From positions 62,001 through 126,000 of the forward strand of contig JALCST010000006.1 in assembly GCA_022653675.1 (NCBI GenBank): 64,000 bases of DNA, in the 5' to 3' direction. Below are positions 1 to 7,781 of the stretch, piece after piece. Within the stretch, counting starts at the first letter, position 1, and each line of letters opens with the position of its first letter. The DNA comes from Bacteroidales bacterium. Lineage in GTDB: Bacteria > Bacteroidota > Bacteroidia > Bacteroidales > UBA932. A model generated the notes under the pieces. The model was not told the origin of the DNA and ran no database searches. It saw only the letters and a list, made by a program, of their open reading frames with translations. The translations under genes were made by a program, and so were the position numbers.

Positions 1-668
1 CAGCAATAGACTACAGGCTATACCTCAGGGGATATAAGATGAAGGGTGGCCTTCTTAGCATGATAAAACCGGCTTACGCTGCCGTCGAATATGCCGCGGA
101 CGATTGTTTCGATGCCGTAAGATATTTGATAGACAATGCTTCGAGTTGCAGGATAGATCCGAAGCAGATTATACTGGAGGGCAGCAGCGCCGGTGCCATC
201 ACGGCCCTTCAGTGCAATTACGAGCTTTGCAACGGCCTCGGAAATTCTTCCGTCCTTCCGGAAGGATTCAGGTTCGCGGGAGTAATTTCGTACTCCGGTG
301 GCATTTATTCTAAGAAAGGTTCGCCGAAATATGCGGATATGGCTCCGGCACCGACTATGTTTTATCATGGCACCAAGGACGGATTGGTTTTCTACAACAA
401 GTTCCAGTTCTTCAATCTAGGGCTTTTCGGTTCGAGCCACCTCGTCAAGGAATATGACAAAAAAGGTTATCCCTATTTCATGACAAGGGTAAAGGATCAC
501 ACTCACGATGTCGCAGATTATATGAACCGCACCTATGACGACTGTATCTGGTTCATAGACAGCATGGCTGTGGGGAAAAAGAACCTTCAGGTAGACCGGA
601 TATACAACGATATGGATGATAAGCCCGATACCAGTTATTCCTCCAACGCCGCCGAACTCTACCATTGA
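1..668 (+). CDS. Alpha/beta hydrolase (carboxylesterase-like), 5'-truncated by window edge
   Basis: The reading frame is open from base 3 and ends at the TGA at 666-668, so the gene begins upstream of the window; the ATG at 39 is internal. The nucleophile elbow GSSAG identifies an alpha/beta hydrolase of the esterase/lipase superfamily, with the Ser as predicted nucleophile. The preceding segment DDCFDAVRYLIDN and RIDPKQIILEGSSAG resemble BD-FAE/carboxylesterase-type enzymes. A late His in DHTHDVADYM is the likely catalytic His, and the Asp in the segment HGTKDG is the likely third member of the triad. The substrate cannot be inferred. No signal peptide can be judged because the N-terminus is missing. 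Confidence 0.7.
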   Translation, partial: AIDYRLYLRGYKMKGGLLSMIKPAYAAVEYAADDCFDAVRYLIDNASSCRIDPKQIILEGSSAGAITALQCNYELCNGLGNSSVLPEGFRFAGVISYSGGIYSKKGSPKYADMAPAPTMFYHGTKDGLVFYNKFQFFNLGLFGSSHLVKEYDKKGYPYFMTRVKDHTHDVADYMNRTYDDCIWFIDSMAVGKKNLQVDRIYNDMDDKPDTSYSSNAAELYH

Positions 669-720
669 TAAACGTGAATACGGAAACTCAAGAATAATTG
701 AAAACTGTTTTAATAGCTCA

Positions 721-757
721 AAATAAAAAAGAGGGCCCATTTCACAATGGAACCCTC
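721..757 (-). terminator. Rho-independent terminator of rpsU
   Basis: Read on the minus strand, a hairpin with GAGGG/CCCTC at its base and an inner CCATT/AATGG stem (731-757) is followed by TTTTTTATTT (721-730). It lies about 50 bp past the rpsU stop. Confidence 0.8.
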
Positions 758-804
758 AACAGCTATGAAAACGGTTTTTTATTTGTAATTTTTTTACAAA
801 ATCC

Positions 805-996
805 TTATTCGTCGCGGAGTTGCATCTGCTGTACGTATATGGCTTTCTTGATGGCCATGCGTCTCCTCACCGAAGGCTTTTCGAAAGTCTTCCTGTCTCT
901 CAGCTCCCTCGTGGTACCTGTTTTGTCGAATTTACGCTTGAATTTCTTCAAAGCCCTTTCGATGTTTTCACCTTCCTTAACTGGTACTATTATCAT
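805..996 (-). CDS. rpsU: Small ribosomal subunit protein bS21
   Basis: A 63-aa, very basic protein beginning MIIVPVKEGENIERALKKFK and ending QQMQLRDE, a clear bS21 sequence. It binds the 30S platform near the 3' end of 16S rRNA. The start at 996 is chosen over an in-frame ATG at 1050 because it is preceded, 7 nt upstream, by an 11-nt match to the ideal Shine-Dalgarno sequence and because family members start MIIV. A Bacteroidota -7 element (1029-1036) and a strong terminator (721-757) make it a monocistronic unit, divergent from hutU. In Bacteroidota, where the anti-SD is normally sequestered on the ribosome with bS21 taking part, an SD on rpsU fits translational autoregulation. Confidence 0.96.
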   Translation of the reverse strand: MIIVPVKEGENIERALKKFKRKFDKTGTTRELRDRKTFEKPSVRRRMAIKKAIYVQQMQLRDE

Positions 997-1003
997 TGTA
1001 GAT

Positions 1004-1015
1004 TCACCTCCTTTT
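1004..1015 (-). promoter_or_regulatory. Unusually strong Shine-Dalgarno site of rpsU
   Basis: The minus strand reads AAAAGGAGGTGA, 7 nt before the rpsU ATG. It matches the anti-SD over 11 nt, while most genes in this window show no SD at all. This is the site expected for bS21 autoregulation in Bacteroidota. Confidence 0.85.
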
Positions 1016-1028
1016 CTTAAAAGCGGTG

Positions 1029-1036
1029 CAAATTTA
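1029..1036 (-). promoter_or_regulatory. -7 promoter element of rpsU
   Basis: TAAATTTG on the minus strand matches the Bacteroidota consensus TAnnTTTG, giving a leader of about 30 nt before the rpsU start. Confidence 0.6.
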
Positions 1037-1064
1037 TGGAAATTTTCCAATAAACAATACTTTT

Positions 1065-3059
1065 ATGGATGAAATATTAGCTAAACAAATCAAAGAAGGG
1101 ATTCCGGATTATCTGCCGGATCCCAAGAAGTACGAGACCGATGTGAACCATGCTCCGAGGCGTAAAGATATCCTGACGCCGGAGGAAAAGAAACTGGCGC
1201 TACGCAATGCATTGCGTTATTTTCCTTCGAAATTCCATCGCGTGCTCCTGCCGGAATTCCGCAAGGAGCTGGAAGATTACGGAAGGATCTACATGTACCG
1301 TTATCGTCCGGATTATGTGATCAAGGCCCATCCTATCGAGGACTATCCCTGCAAGTGCCGGGCTGCGGCAGCGATAATGCTGATGATAACCAACAATCTG
1401 GATGATGCTGTTGCGCAGCATCCTCGCGAACTTATCATTTACGGCGGGAATGGGGCGGCGTTCCAGAATTGGGCACAGTACCGGCTTACGATGAAATACC
1501 TGTCGGAAATGACAGACGAGCAGACGCTCGTTTTATACAGTGGCCACCCGCTCGGGTTGTTCCCTTCGCACAAGGAGGCTCCGAGACTCGTGATCACCAA
1601 CGGAATGGTGGTTCCCAACTATTCCAGCAAGGACAATTGGGAGCGTTTCAACGCCCTGGGGGTATCGCAGTACGGACAGATGACGGCCGGTTCGTTCATG
1701 TATATCGGGCCCCAGGGCATAGTACACGGGACGACCATTACCGTGATGAATGCGGCACGCTTCAAATGCAGGAACAACGATCTTGACCGTACCAAAATAT
1801 TCGTCAGCAGTGGTCTAGGTGGAATGTCGGGAGCACAGCCCAAGGCGGCTAGAATAGCAGGGGTGGTCGGCATAATAGCCGAGATCAACCCTAAGGCGGT
1901 CGAAAAACGCCGTGTTCAAGGGTGGGTAGACGAAGTCTACACCGATCTTGACAAACTGATCGACCGTGCCGGCAGGGCTAGCGCCTCAAAGGAATCGGTC
2001 TCGCTGGCCTACGAGGGGAATATAGTGGACCTATGGGAAAGACTTGCCGAAAGGGATTTCTATGTAGACATGGGTTCGGACCAGACCTCCCTGCATAATG
2101 CCCTTTCCGGAGGCTATTATCCGGCCGGATATACCTTGGAAGAGAGCCAGAGAATGCTTGCCGAAGAGCCCGGCAGATTCAAGGAAGCGGTCCGGGCATC
2201 CCTGAAACGCCAGGTGGCTGCCATAAACCGCATGGCTGAGAAGGGGATGTATTTTTTCGACTACGGGAACGCCTTCCTGCTCGAATCTTCGCGTGCGGGA
2301 GCGGATATAATGGGACCGGACGGCAAATTCCGCTATCCTTCGTATGTCCAGGATATAATGGGGCCTCTTTATTTCGACTACGGCTTCGGGCCGTTCCGCT
2401 GGGTATGCACTTCGGGGAAGCCGGAGGATCTCGCCGAGACCGACAGGATAGCCGCCGAAGTATTGGAATCCATTGCCGTCGATTCGCCCAAGGAGATCCG
2501 CCATCAGATGGAGGACAACATACATTGGATCCGCCAGGCCGGTGCGAACCGTCTCGTCGTCGGGTCCCAGGCCAGGATCCTTTATGCCGATGAGGAAGGC
2601 CGCATAAAAATAGCCCTTGCAATGAACGATGCCATACGCAAGGGAAGGATTTCCGCGCCGATAGTCCTTGGCCGGGACCACCATGACGTTTCAGGTACGG
2701 ATTCCCCGTATCGCGAGACCTCTAACATTTACGACGGATCAAACCTGACTGCCGACATGGCAGTCCAGAATGTCATTGGCGATTCATTCCGAGGGGCGAC
2801 ATGGGTGTCGCTGCACAACGGCGGAGGAGTAGGATGGGGCGAAGTCGTCAACGGTGGTTTCGGTATGGTTATTGACGGTACAGAAGATGCCGACAGGCAT
2901 ATCCGCTGCATGCTGCAATGGGATGTCGACAACGGGATCGCACGCCGCAGCTGGGCCCGCAACAAGGGCGCCATGTTCGCAATGGAACGTGAAATGAAAC
3001 GCAACCCTATGCTGAAGGTGACGATGCCGAACCTGGTGGACGACGACTTGCTGGAATGA
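1065..3059 (+). CDS. hutU: Urocanate hydratase (long Bacteroidota form)
   Basis: A 664-aa protein that adds water to urocanate to give imidazolonepropionate, the second step of histidine degradation; cytosolic and NAD+-dependent. The segment SSGLGGMSGAQPKAA near residues 246-260 is the glycine-rich NAD-binding motif of the family, and the C-terminal part (RDHHDVSGTDSPYRETSN) is also typical. At about 660 residues it is the long form seen in Bacteroidota rather than the roughly 555-aa proteobacterial enzyme. The ATG at 1065 (MDEILAKQ) is preferred over one at 1026, which would place the N-terminus inside the rpsU promoter. xerC follows after 6 bp. No other hut gene is in the window. Confidence 0.93.
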   Translation: MDEILAKQIKEGIPDYLPDPKKYETDVNHAPRRKDILTPEEKKLALRNALRYFPSKFHRVLLPEFRKELEDYGRIYMYRYRPDYVIKAHPIEDYPCKCRAAAAIMLMITNNLDDAVAQHPRELIIYGGNGAAFQNWAQYRLTMKYLSEMTDEQTLVLYSGHPLGLFPSHKEAPRLVITNGMVVPNYSSKDNWERFNALGVSQYGQMTAGSFMYIGPQGIVHGTTITVMNAARFKCRNNDLDRTKIFVSSGLGGMSGAQPKAARIAGVVGIIAEINPKAVEKRRVQGWVDEVYTDLDKLIDRAGRASASKESVSLAYEGNIVDLWERLAERDFYVDMGSDQTSLHNALSGGYYPAGYTLEESQRMLAEEPGRFKEAVRASLKRQVAAINRMAEKGMYFFDYGNAFLLESSRAGADIMGPDGKFRYPSYVQDIMGPLYFDYGFGPFRWVCTSGKPEDLAETDRIAAEVLESIAVDSPKEIRHQMEDNIHWIRQAGANRLVVGSQARILYADEEGRIKIALAMNDAIRKGRISAPIVLGRDHHDVSGTDSPYRETSNIYDGSNLTADMAVQNVIGDSFRGATWVSLHNGGGVGWGEVVNGGFGMVIDGTEDADRHIRCMLQWDVDNGIARRSWARNKGAMFAMEREMKRNPMLKVTMPNLVDDDLLE

Positions 3060-3065
3060 TTTGAA

Positions 3066-4004
3066 ATGAAACGCTCGGATGAGTTCATAACGTATCTGAA
3101 GGTAAACAGGAGATATTCCGAACGGACCTGCGCCATTTACAGGGATGCCATGGACAAGTTCTACGGCTACCTGTACGGCGATGGGCAATGTACGCCGGAA
3201 GAGGAAATTGCCTCCCTCGATGCGGACAATATCCGCTCTTTCACAGCGTCCGAACTCGACAGGGGGATAAGCCCGCGCACAATGAATCTTAAGCTCTCCG
3301 CATTGAGCAGCTATTGCAAATGGCTCGTCCGGCGCGGAGAGTTGAAGGATAATCCGATAAACAGGGTCTATCGTCCGAAGCAGCAAAAGAAGTTGCCGGC
3401 CTTCTATACCGAAGATGTCATGAACGGCTATATTTCTAAACGGGAAGGGGAATTGGCCTGCGGAGCCATGGATTTCAATGCCTACCGCGACTATACGATG
3501 GTGCTTCTGCTGTATGCTACCGGAATGAGGCGTGCCGAACTTGCCGGCTTGCGGCAAAGAGATTTCGACGAATCGCGCGGCATTTTCACCGTCCTGGGCA
3601 AGGGCGACAAAACCCGTGAAATTCCCGTTCCCCCTTGTATTGTAGGAAAGATTGTATTATATTTGAAGAGGGTAAAGGAGCGTTTCCCTGATGATACCAC
3701 AGGGATGTTTTTCCTGACCGACAGGGGCCGCCCGTTGTACCTGCAGTTCGTTGACAATTCGGTAAGGCGCGAGTTGAGCGGGGTGAAGGGGTTCACAGGT
3801 AAAAAGAGCCCCCATGTCCTCCGCCATTCCCTAGCTACGGGATTGCTGAATGAAGGTGCGGATTTGAACAGCATCAAGGAGATATTGGGGCACAGTTCCC
3901 TTGCCGCGACACAGGTTTATACCCACAATAGCTTCGAGAAGCTGAAAAAGATATACTTTAACGCCCATCCAAGGGCAAAAAACGGAGGTAAAAATGGAAA
4001 TTAA
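3066..4004 (+). CDS. xerC: Tyrosine recombinase XerC/XerD-type
   Basis: A 312-aa site-specific recombinase with an N-terminal SAM-like core-binding domain (residues 1-100) and a C-terminal catalytic domain. The catalytic set is visible: Arg155 in ATGMRRAEL, Lys182 in GKGDKTR, His250 and Arg253 in SPHVLRHS, His276 in LGHSS and the nucleophile Tyr285 in VYTH. Length and the neighbouring hpf gene point to the chromosomal Xer family that resolves replicon dimers rather than a phage integrase; XerC and XerD cannot be told apart here. The gene starts 6 bp after hutU and its last 11 bases overlap hpf, so the three genes are probably one transcript. Confidence 0.9.
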   Translation: MKRSDEFITYLKVNRRYSERTCAIYRDAMDKFYGYLYGDGQCTPEEEIASLDADNIRSFTASELDRGISPRTMNLKLSALSSYCKWLVRRGELKDNPINRVYRPKQQKKLPAFYTEDVMNGYISKREGELACGAMDFNAYRDYTMVLLLYATGMRRAELAGLRQRDFDESRGIFTVLGKGDKTREIPVPPCIVGKIVLYLKRVKERFPDDTTGMFFLTDRGRPLYLQFVDNSVRRELSGVKGFTGKKSPHVLRHSLATGLLNEGADLNSIKEILGHSSLAATQVYTHNSFEKLKKIYFNAHPRAKNGGKNGN

Positions 4005-4287
4005 AGTTCAATCGGTGAAATTCGATGCAGATCAGAAACTGCTCGATTTCGTAGACAAGAAAGTGGGCAAGATTGAGAAGTTCTACGATAATATCGTCAG
4101 AACCGACGTCACTCTTTCCCTCATCTCTGACCATGCCAACAAGAATGTCAAGATCAGAGTCTGTATCCCCGGAAACGACATCATAGTCGAGAGAAGCGCC
4201 TCGCGGTTCGAGGATGCCGTCGTCGATTGCGTCGATGTAATCAACAAGCAGCTCGTATCTCGTAAGGAAAAACAGCGCCAGAAATAA
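3994..4287 (+). CDS. hpf: Ribosome hibernation-promoting factor, short form
   Basis: A 97-aa protein beginning MEIKVQSVKFDADQKLLDFV, with the beta-alpha-beta-beta-beta-alpha pattern and basic C-terminus of the HPF/RaiA (YfiA) family. It binds the 30S decoding region and the mRNA/tRNA channel to inactivate ribosomes in stationary phase. At this length it lacks the long-form dimerisation domain. It overlaps the xerC 3' end by 11 bp, and a GGAGGT lies 5 nt before its ATG, although that sequence is also xerC coding DNA. A strong terminator follows at 4310-4347. Confidence 0.9.
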   Translation: MEIKVQSVKFDADQKLLDFVDKKVGKIEKFYDNIVRTDVTLSLISDHANKNVKIRVCIPGNDIIVERSASRFEDAVVDCVDVINKQLVSRKEKQRQK

Positions 4288-4309
4288 TTATTGAGACTGT
4301 CGCACATAT

Positions 4310-4347
4310 GAGGATGGCTGAAACGAAATCAGCCATCCTCTTTTTTT
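4310..4347 (+). terminator. Rho-independent terminator after hpf
   Basis: A perfect 11-bp stem GAGGATGGCTG/CAGCCATCCTC, loop of about 9 nt, followed by seven T residues. It closes the hutU-xerC-hpf unit. Confidence 0.9.
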
Positions 4348-4364
4348 AACTTCCGGTTCGAAAT

Positions 4365-5345
4365 TCATGGCAGGAGAAGCCTGATCAGCTCCCCAATCGT
4401 CATGCCCTTGAAATATTCGCCGTACGGAAGAGCGGCGATTCCTCCTTTCAGGCTCTCTTCGTTTGCATCGCAACCTTCAAGATGCCTGCAGAATTCTTCG
4501 GTCGGGAGGGTGAAGAAATAGTCGCCGTAAATATGCAGATTCCCGATCTTGCCTTGGCTGACGTCATAGTAGGCTTCGTATAGGCCGCTCGGGAACTTGC
4601 AAACGTTGGAAACGTTGTAATTAGGGGATTTGCCGTAGTTCCATTCGTCGGTACGGTAGCGCTTCCTGCAGAGCAGGTCGATGGCGGCATCGTCTTTCGC
4701 ATCGTAAGAATATCTGCCTTCCCCCTGCGCGATGCGGTTTTCGAGATATTCCATGAAATCTTCGACTTTCATGGAATGCTTCATATGCTCGGAAATGTTC
4801 GTAACTCTGGCGGGAATGCTCTTAACTGCCTTGTCGGAATACTTTTCCTTCCGGTTTTTCAGGGCACCGGTCATTTCGCCGTAGGACGAACTGAACAGCA
4901 GTGTACCGTGCTGCAGGATGCGTCCCCCGCTTATGGCGATCGCATTGCCCGAAAACTTCTTGCCTTCTATGGTCAGGTCGTTGCGACCCTCGAGCTTCGC
5001 TTCGATGCCGAGCGAGCCGAGAGCGTCTATTATAGGCTTCGTATACCTGCGGAACATCTCAGAAGTGTCTTCATCGCGCTTTACGTTATCTATGAAAGTG
5101 AAGTTTACGTTTCCAAGGTCATGGAAAACGGCTCCGCCTCCGCTCAGCCTCCGGACCACGGCAATGCCGTTTTGCCTTACGTATTCCCGGTTGACTTCGG
5201 CTGCGGTGTTCTGGTTTCTGCCGACGATGACCGCCCTGTCGTTTCTCCAGAGCCTGAAAACCGGTTCGCTTTTCCCCTTGAAAAGATATTCTTCCGCTGC
5301 AAGGTTCCTGTAAGGGTCCGTGCAATTGTCAATTATATATAGCAT
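4365..5345 (-). CDS. lplA: Lipoate-protein ligase A
   Basis: A 326-aa enzyme that activates free lipoate with ATP and attaches it to lysines of 2-oxoacid dehydrogenase E2 subunits or glycine-cleavage H protein. The family signature RRLSGGGAVFHDLGN, the N-terminal NLAAEEYL and the segment GRNDLTIEGKKFSGNA (lipoyl-AMP binding and Lys) are all present, with a C-terminal accessory domain. The ATG at 5345 (MLYIIDNC) fits the family start; an upstream in-frame ATG at 5366 would overlap the PAP2 gene further. The gene overlaps the PAP2 3' end by 17 bp, so the two are probably co-transcribed. Confidence 0.92.
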   Translation of the reverse strand: MLYIIDNCTDPYRNLAAEEYLFKGKSEPVFRLWRNDRAVIVGRNQNTAAEVNREYVRQNGIAVVRRLSGGGAVFHDLGNVNFTFIDNVKRDEDTSEMFRRYTKPIIDALGSLGIEAKLEGRNDLTIEGKKFSGNAIAISGGRILQHGTLLFSSSYGEMTGALKNRKEKYSDKAVKSIPARVTNISEHMKHSMKVEDFMEYLENRIAQGEGRYSYDAKDDAAIDLLCRKRYRTDEWNYGKSPNYNVSNVCKFPSGLYEAYYDVSQGKIGNLHIYGDYFFTLPTEEFCRHLEGCDANEESLKGGIAALPYGEYFKGMTIGELIRLLLP

Positions 5346-5925
5346 GTCGTTTTTTATCCTTTCCAAACATTATTTTTCTGATCCATACGAAAAGCAGGTA
5401 CATCGCAAATCCTGCCGCAATGCCGAGCGCCGCTCCGGCAAGTACGTCTAGCGGGTAGTGCTTGCCCACGTAAATGCGGCTGTACGAGACGAGGGCGGCC
5501 CACACGACTATGCCGGCCGTATAAGGCTTGCATTTGAGAATCATCGAAGTGAGGATTGCGTAGCCGAATACGTCGGCGGCGTGGTTGCTGGGGAATCCGT
5601 AGAGGCCGCCGCTGTCCTCGAGCAGGTTCACTATGCCGTTCAACTGTGGGGAATGGCTCGGTCTCAGGCGGCCTACAGCCATCTTGATGAAATCGCAGGC
5701 CTGGTCGGTGACCGTCACGGTCAGGATCATAAAGGCGAGTGCGAGCAGCATCGTCTTCAGGTCCTTCTTCTTCGATATGAAGACCAGCACCCCGATGTAG
5801 AGAACCAGCCAGATCTCGCGGTTGGAAAATACCATCATCACGGGATCCAGCCACCTGGCGTGCGCTCCGTTAAGTATGAGGAACAGTTTCCCGTCCAGTC
5901 CGGTTATGCTTTCCGTAAAAGTCAT
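5329..5925 (-). CDS. PAP2-family phosphatase, membrane-bound
   Basis: A 198-aa integral membrane protein carrying the three PAP2 (type 2 phosphatidic acid phosphatase) motifs in order: KMAVGRLRP, then PSNH (in GFPSNHAADVFG), then SRIYVGKHYPLDV. Several hydrophobic helices lie between them. Likely substrates are undecaprenyl pyrophosphate or phosphatidylglycerol phosphate; the sequence cannot decide. The ATG at 5925 is chosen because the upstream extension to 5976 runs into the promoter. It precedes lplA on the same strand with a short overlap. A PAP2 role in lipid-carrier recycling has no obvious link to lipoate attachment. Confidence 0.85.
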   Translation of the reverse strand: MTFTESITGLDGKLFLILNGAHARWLDPVMMVFSNREIWLVLYIGVLVFISKKKDLKTMLLALAFMILTVTVTDQACDFIKMAVGRLRPSHSPQLNGIVNLLEDSGGLYGFPSNHAADVFGYAILTSMILKCKPYTAGIVVWAALVSYSRIYVGKHYPLDVLAGAALGIAAGFAMYLLFVWIRKIMFGKDKKRHAIYN

Positions 5926-5934
5926 TTCGTTTTG

Positions 5935-5942
5935 CAAAGATA
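5935..5942 (-). promoter_or_regulatory. -7 element of the PAP2-lplA unit
   Basis: TATCTTTG on the minus strand fits TAnnTTTG. It lies about 10 bp before the ATG at 5925, so the leader would be very short. Confidence 0.6.
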
Positions 5943-5959
5943 CAATAAACGAATGTTTA

Positions 5960-5967
5960 TAACTTTG
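5960..5967 (+). promoter_or_regulatory. -7 element of the GNAT gene
   Basis: TAACTTTG matches TAnnTTTG, 22 bp before the ATG at 5989 and divergent from the PAP2 promoter. Confidence 0.55.
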
Positions 5968-5988
5968 CTTTGTCAAAATATCGGAATC

Positions 5989-6501
5989 ATGTCAGCAGAC
6001 AGAATGTCGATCAGGAAAGCGGAAAAGATGGACTGCGCCCTGATCCATGCACTTGCCGGAAAGGTATTTCCTCACACTTATCGTGACATACTTACGCCGG
6101 AACAGATAAAATACATGATGGAATGGATGTATTCCATCGCGAACCTCCGGAAACAGATGGAAGAGGGGCACGAATTCTTCATCGCGTCATGGGACGGTGC
6201 GGATTGCGGTTATGTCTCCGTAACCCGTGATGGTAAGGACCTTTTCCATCTGCAGAAAATCTATGTGCTGCCGGAATTCCAGGGGCTTCACATAGGCGAC
6301 GCCCTGTTCCGCCAGGCGATCGAATTCGTGCGTTCCAGCCATGGCGAAGGGGCGTGCGGTATGGAACTGAATGTCAACCGCCACAATCCCGCCCGCGGCT
6401 TCTACGAGAAACAGGGGATGAAAGAGGTGAATCGCGGCGATTTCCCGATCGGCAACGGTTTCTACATGAACGATTACATAATGCGGCTCGATATAAAATG
6501 A
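5989..6501 (+). CDS. GNAT-family N-acetyltransferase
   Basis: A 170-aa acetyl-CoA-dependent acyltransferase. The GNAT core is visible: beta4 with LQKIYVLPEF, then the pyrophosphate-binding loop QGLHIGDAL, then LNVNRHNPARGFYEKQGM, which is the motif-B region. The frame extends far upstream, but that part lies over the antisense of the PAP2 gene; the ATG at 5989 directly follows a promoter element and matches the length of the family. A start at 6004 (MSIRKAEK) is an alternative. The substrate is unknown. The stop overlaps the next start (ATGA). Confidence 0.85.
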   Translation: MSADRMSIRKAEKMDCALIHALAGKVFPHTYRDILTPEQIKYMMEWMYSIANLRKQMEEGHEFFIASWDGADCGYVSVTRDGKDLFHLQKIYVLPEFQGLHIGDALFRQAIEFVRSSHGEGACGMELNVNRHNPARGFYEKQGMKEVNRGDFPIGNGFYMNDYIMRLDIK

Positions 6502-6929
6502 CTATCATGAAACCAAAAACCTTACGCGGAATCCAGTTGTTCTGGTCCTATTTTATCGGCATCGGAGCATTGGCCGGTGCCCTCGGCATGTTTTGCTCTT
6601 TCGCTGGGATGGAAGGTATGCTTCCTCCAATGCGGGAGAAACTTCCCATGTTTGACGTTATGCTACGTAATCTGACATGGCCGGGCGTAGCTTTGCTTTG
6701 TGCCAACTGCATACCGAATGCCGTAGCGATCGTTCTCATTCACGGGAACAAGGCTGCGGGCAAGTGGATGAGCTTGGCGTGCGGCATTATCCTTATGCTT
6801 TGGATAAGCGTCGAGTTTTACATTTTCGGATTCCCGGCATTGTGCATAATCTATATGGCTTTCGGCGTTCTGCAGACTCTAGGAGCTATACTTTGGATAC
6901 GCAGTCTCCGCCGTTCGGCTTTAGTATAA
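6498..6929 (+). CDS. Small four-helix membrane protein of unknown function
   Basis: A 143-aa hydrophobic protein (MTIMKPKTLRGIQLFWSYF start) with four predicted transmembrane segments at about residues 11-34, 54-76, 84-105 and 110-132, and a positively charged C-terminal tail (RSLRRSALV), suggesting a cytoplasmic C-terminus. I recognise no catalytic motif or named family. Its start overlaps the GNAT stop by 4 bp, so the two are translationally coupled. Starting at the second Met (6507) is possible. Confidence 0.65.
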   Translation: MTIMKPKTLRGIQLFWSYFIGIGALAGALGMFCSFAGMEGMLPPMREKLPMFDVMLRNLTWPGVALLCANCIPNAVAIVLIHGNKAAGKWMSLACGIILMLWISVEFYIFGFPALCIIYMAFGVLQTLGAILWIRSLRRSALV

Positions 6930-6965
6930 TTAACCCCATGCGGTTAGATACAGAGTGATCTCTTA

Positions 6966-7616
6966 TCATTCCACAATTTTGGCGTCTTCCACCGGATTTT
7001 CATTTGAAAGACTCTTCTTCGCTTCTGAGAGGGTATTCTCGATGTCTTTCAGAAGCAGCGAACCAAGAATGGCATATATGCCGTCTATTATCAGCGCCGT
7101 ACCTACGAATACTGCGAGCAGCGTTTTCCCGAATGCGAACGGGCTTATAAGTGCGAGTATTGAGACCGACATCATAAGGACGCCTCCGAATATGGCCCAT
7201 CCGGAACCACGGATGCCGAATATCGCTAATTCGTTGCCCATTCCCAGGATCATGAAGCTTTCGTAAAGCATCCATAATGCCATCAGAACCGGAAATATAC
7301 TGTCGGCCATCGTTCTGGATTCGAAACAGAAAATCAGGCCCAGGATTACGCTCAATATTCCTCCAACTACAATGTACCCGCGAGTTAGGAAGTAATTGCC
7401 TGTCGTTATGGCCAATATCAATTGTATTATGCCTCCTGTCAGAATGACTATGCCTAATAGTATGCTTAGTATGTTCATGCTTTCACCTGGAAAGAAGAAC
7501 GTAGCGATTCCCATTCCAGTCAGGATTATTCCGGCTGCAAGCAGGAGCCACCAGTTTTTTACCGTTTTTGACGCCTTTTCGACGGTGCCGGAAAATATTG
7601 TGTTTTTCATTGTCAT
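6966..7616 (-). CDS. HdeD/DUF308-family membrane protein
   Basis: A 216-aa protein with about six transmembrane helices arranged as repeated pairs, the pattern of the HdeD (DUF308) family named after the E. coli acid-resistance membrane protein. Residues such as GILLTGMGIATFFFPGES and the repeated LxxGIxxLxxG stretches support this. The C-terminal cytoplasmic tail (about 35 residues) is charged. The start at 7616 is chosen over 7658, which has an atypical N-terminal extension; 7610 is equally possible. A perfect dyad lies about 63 bp upstream. The function in this organism is unknown. Confidence 0.75.
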   Translation of the reverse strand: MTMKNTIFSGTVEKASKTVKNWWLLLAAGIILTGMGIATFFFPGESMNILSILLGIVILTGGIIQLILAITTGNYFLTRGYIVVGGILSVILGLIFCFESRTMADSIFPVLMALWMLYESFMILGMGNELAIFGIRGSGWAIFGGVLMMSVSILALISPFAFGKTLLAVFVGTALIIDGIYAILGSLLLKDIENTLSEAKKSLSNENPVEDAKIVE

Positions 7617-7678
7617 TGTTGATTTGATATTATAAGTTGTCAAGTCAGGCAATCTCAAAGTGTGTGCCCGAAGCTTAC

Positions 7679-7697
7679 TACTGACAGATAGTCAGTA
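7679..7697. promoter_or_regulatory. Perfect dyad upstream of the HdeD-like gene
   Basis: TACTGAC-N5-GTCAGTA, with both arms exact. It sits between the HdeD-like gene start (7616) and the terminator of the upstream gene, in the position of a repressor or activator operator. The cognate regulator is unknown. Confidence 0.4.
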
Positions 7698-7703
7698 AGA
7701 ATC

Positions 7704-7733
7704 AAGCCCCGAAAATCATTTGTTCCGGGGCTT
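7704..7733 (-). terminator. Likely terminator of the propeller-transglutaminase gene
   Basis: The stem AAGCCCCG/CGGGGCTT with a 14-nt loop lies about 50 bp past the stop at 7782. The following T tract on the minus strand is weak (GATTCTT), so efficiency is uncertain. Confidence 0.55.
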
Positions 7734-7781
7734 TGGATAAGTTAGGCTAAATAGCGAAGGTTATTGTGAAGATTCTTTACG

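Noticed and set aside
3066-4004. Phage or integrative-element integrase
   Set aside because: The Xer-type size, the hpf neighbour and absence of att repeats or cargo genes point to a housekeeping recombinase.
5458-5988. N-terminal extension of the GNAT gene
   Set aside because: It reads through the antisense of the PAP2 gene and its promoter; the real start is at 5989.
6930-6946. Hairpin TAACC/GGTTA after the small membrane gene
   Set aside because: Only five pairs and no T tract; not a convincing terminator.
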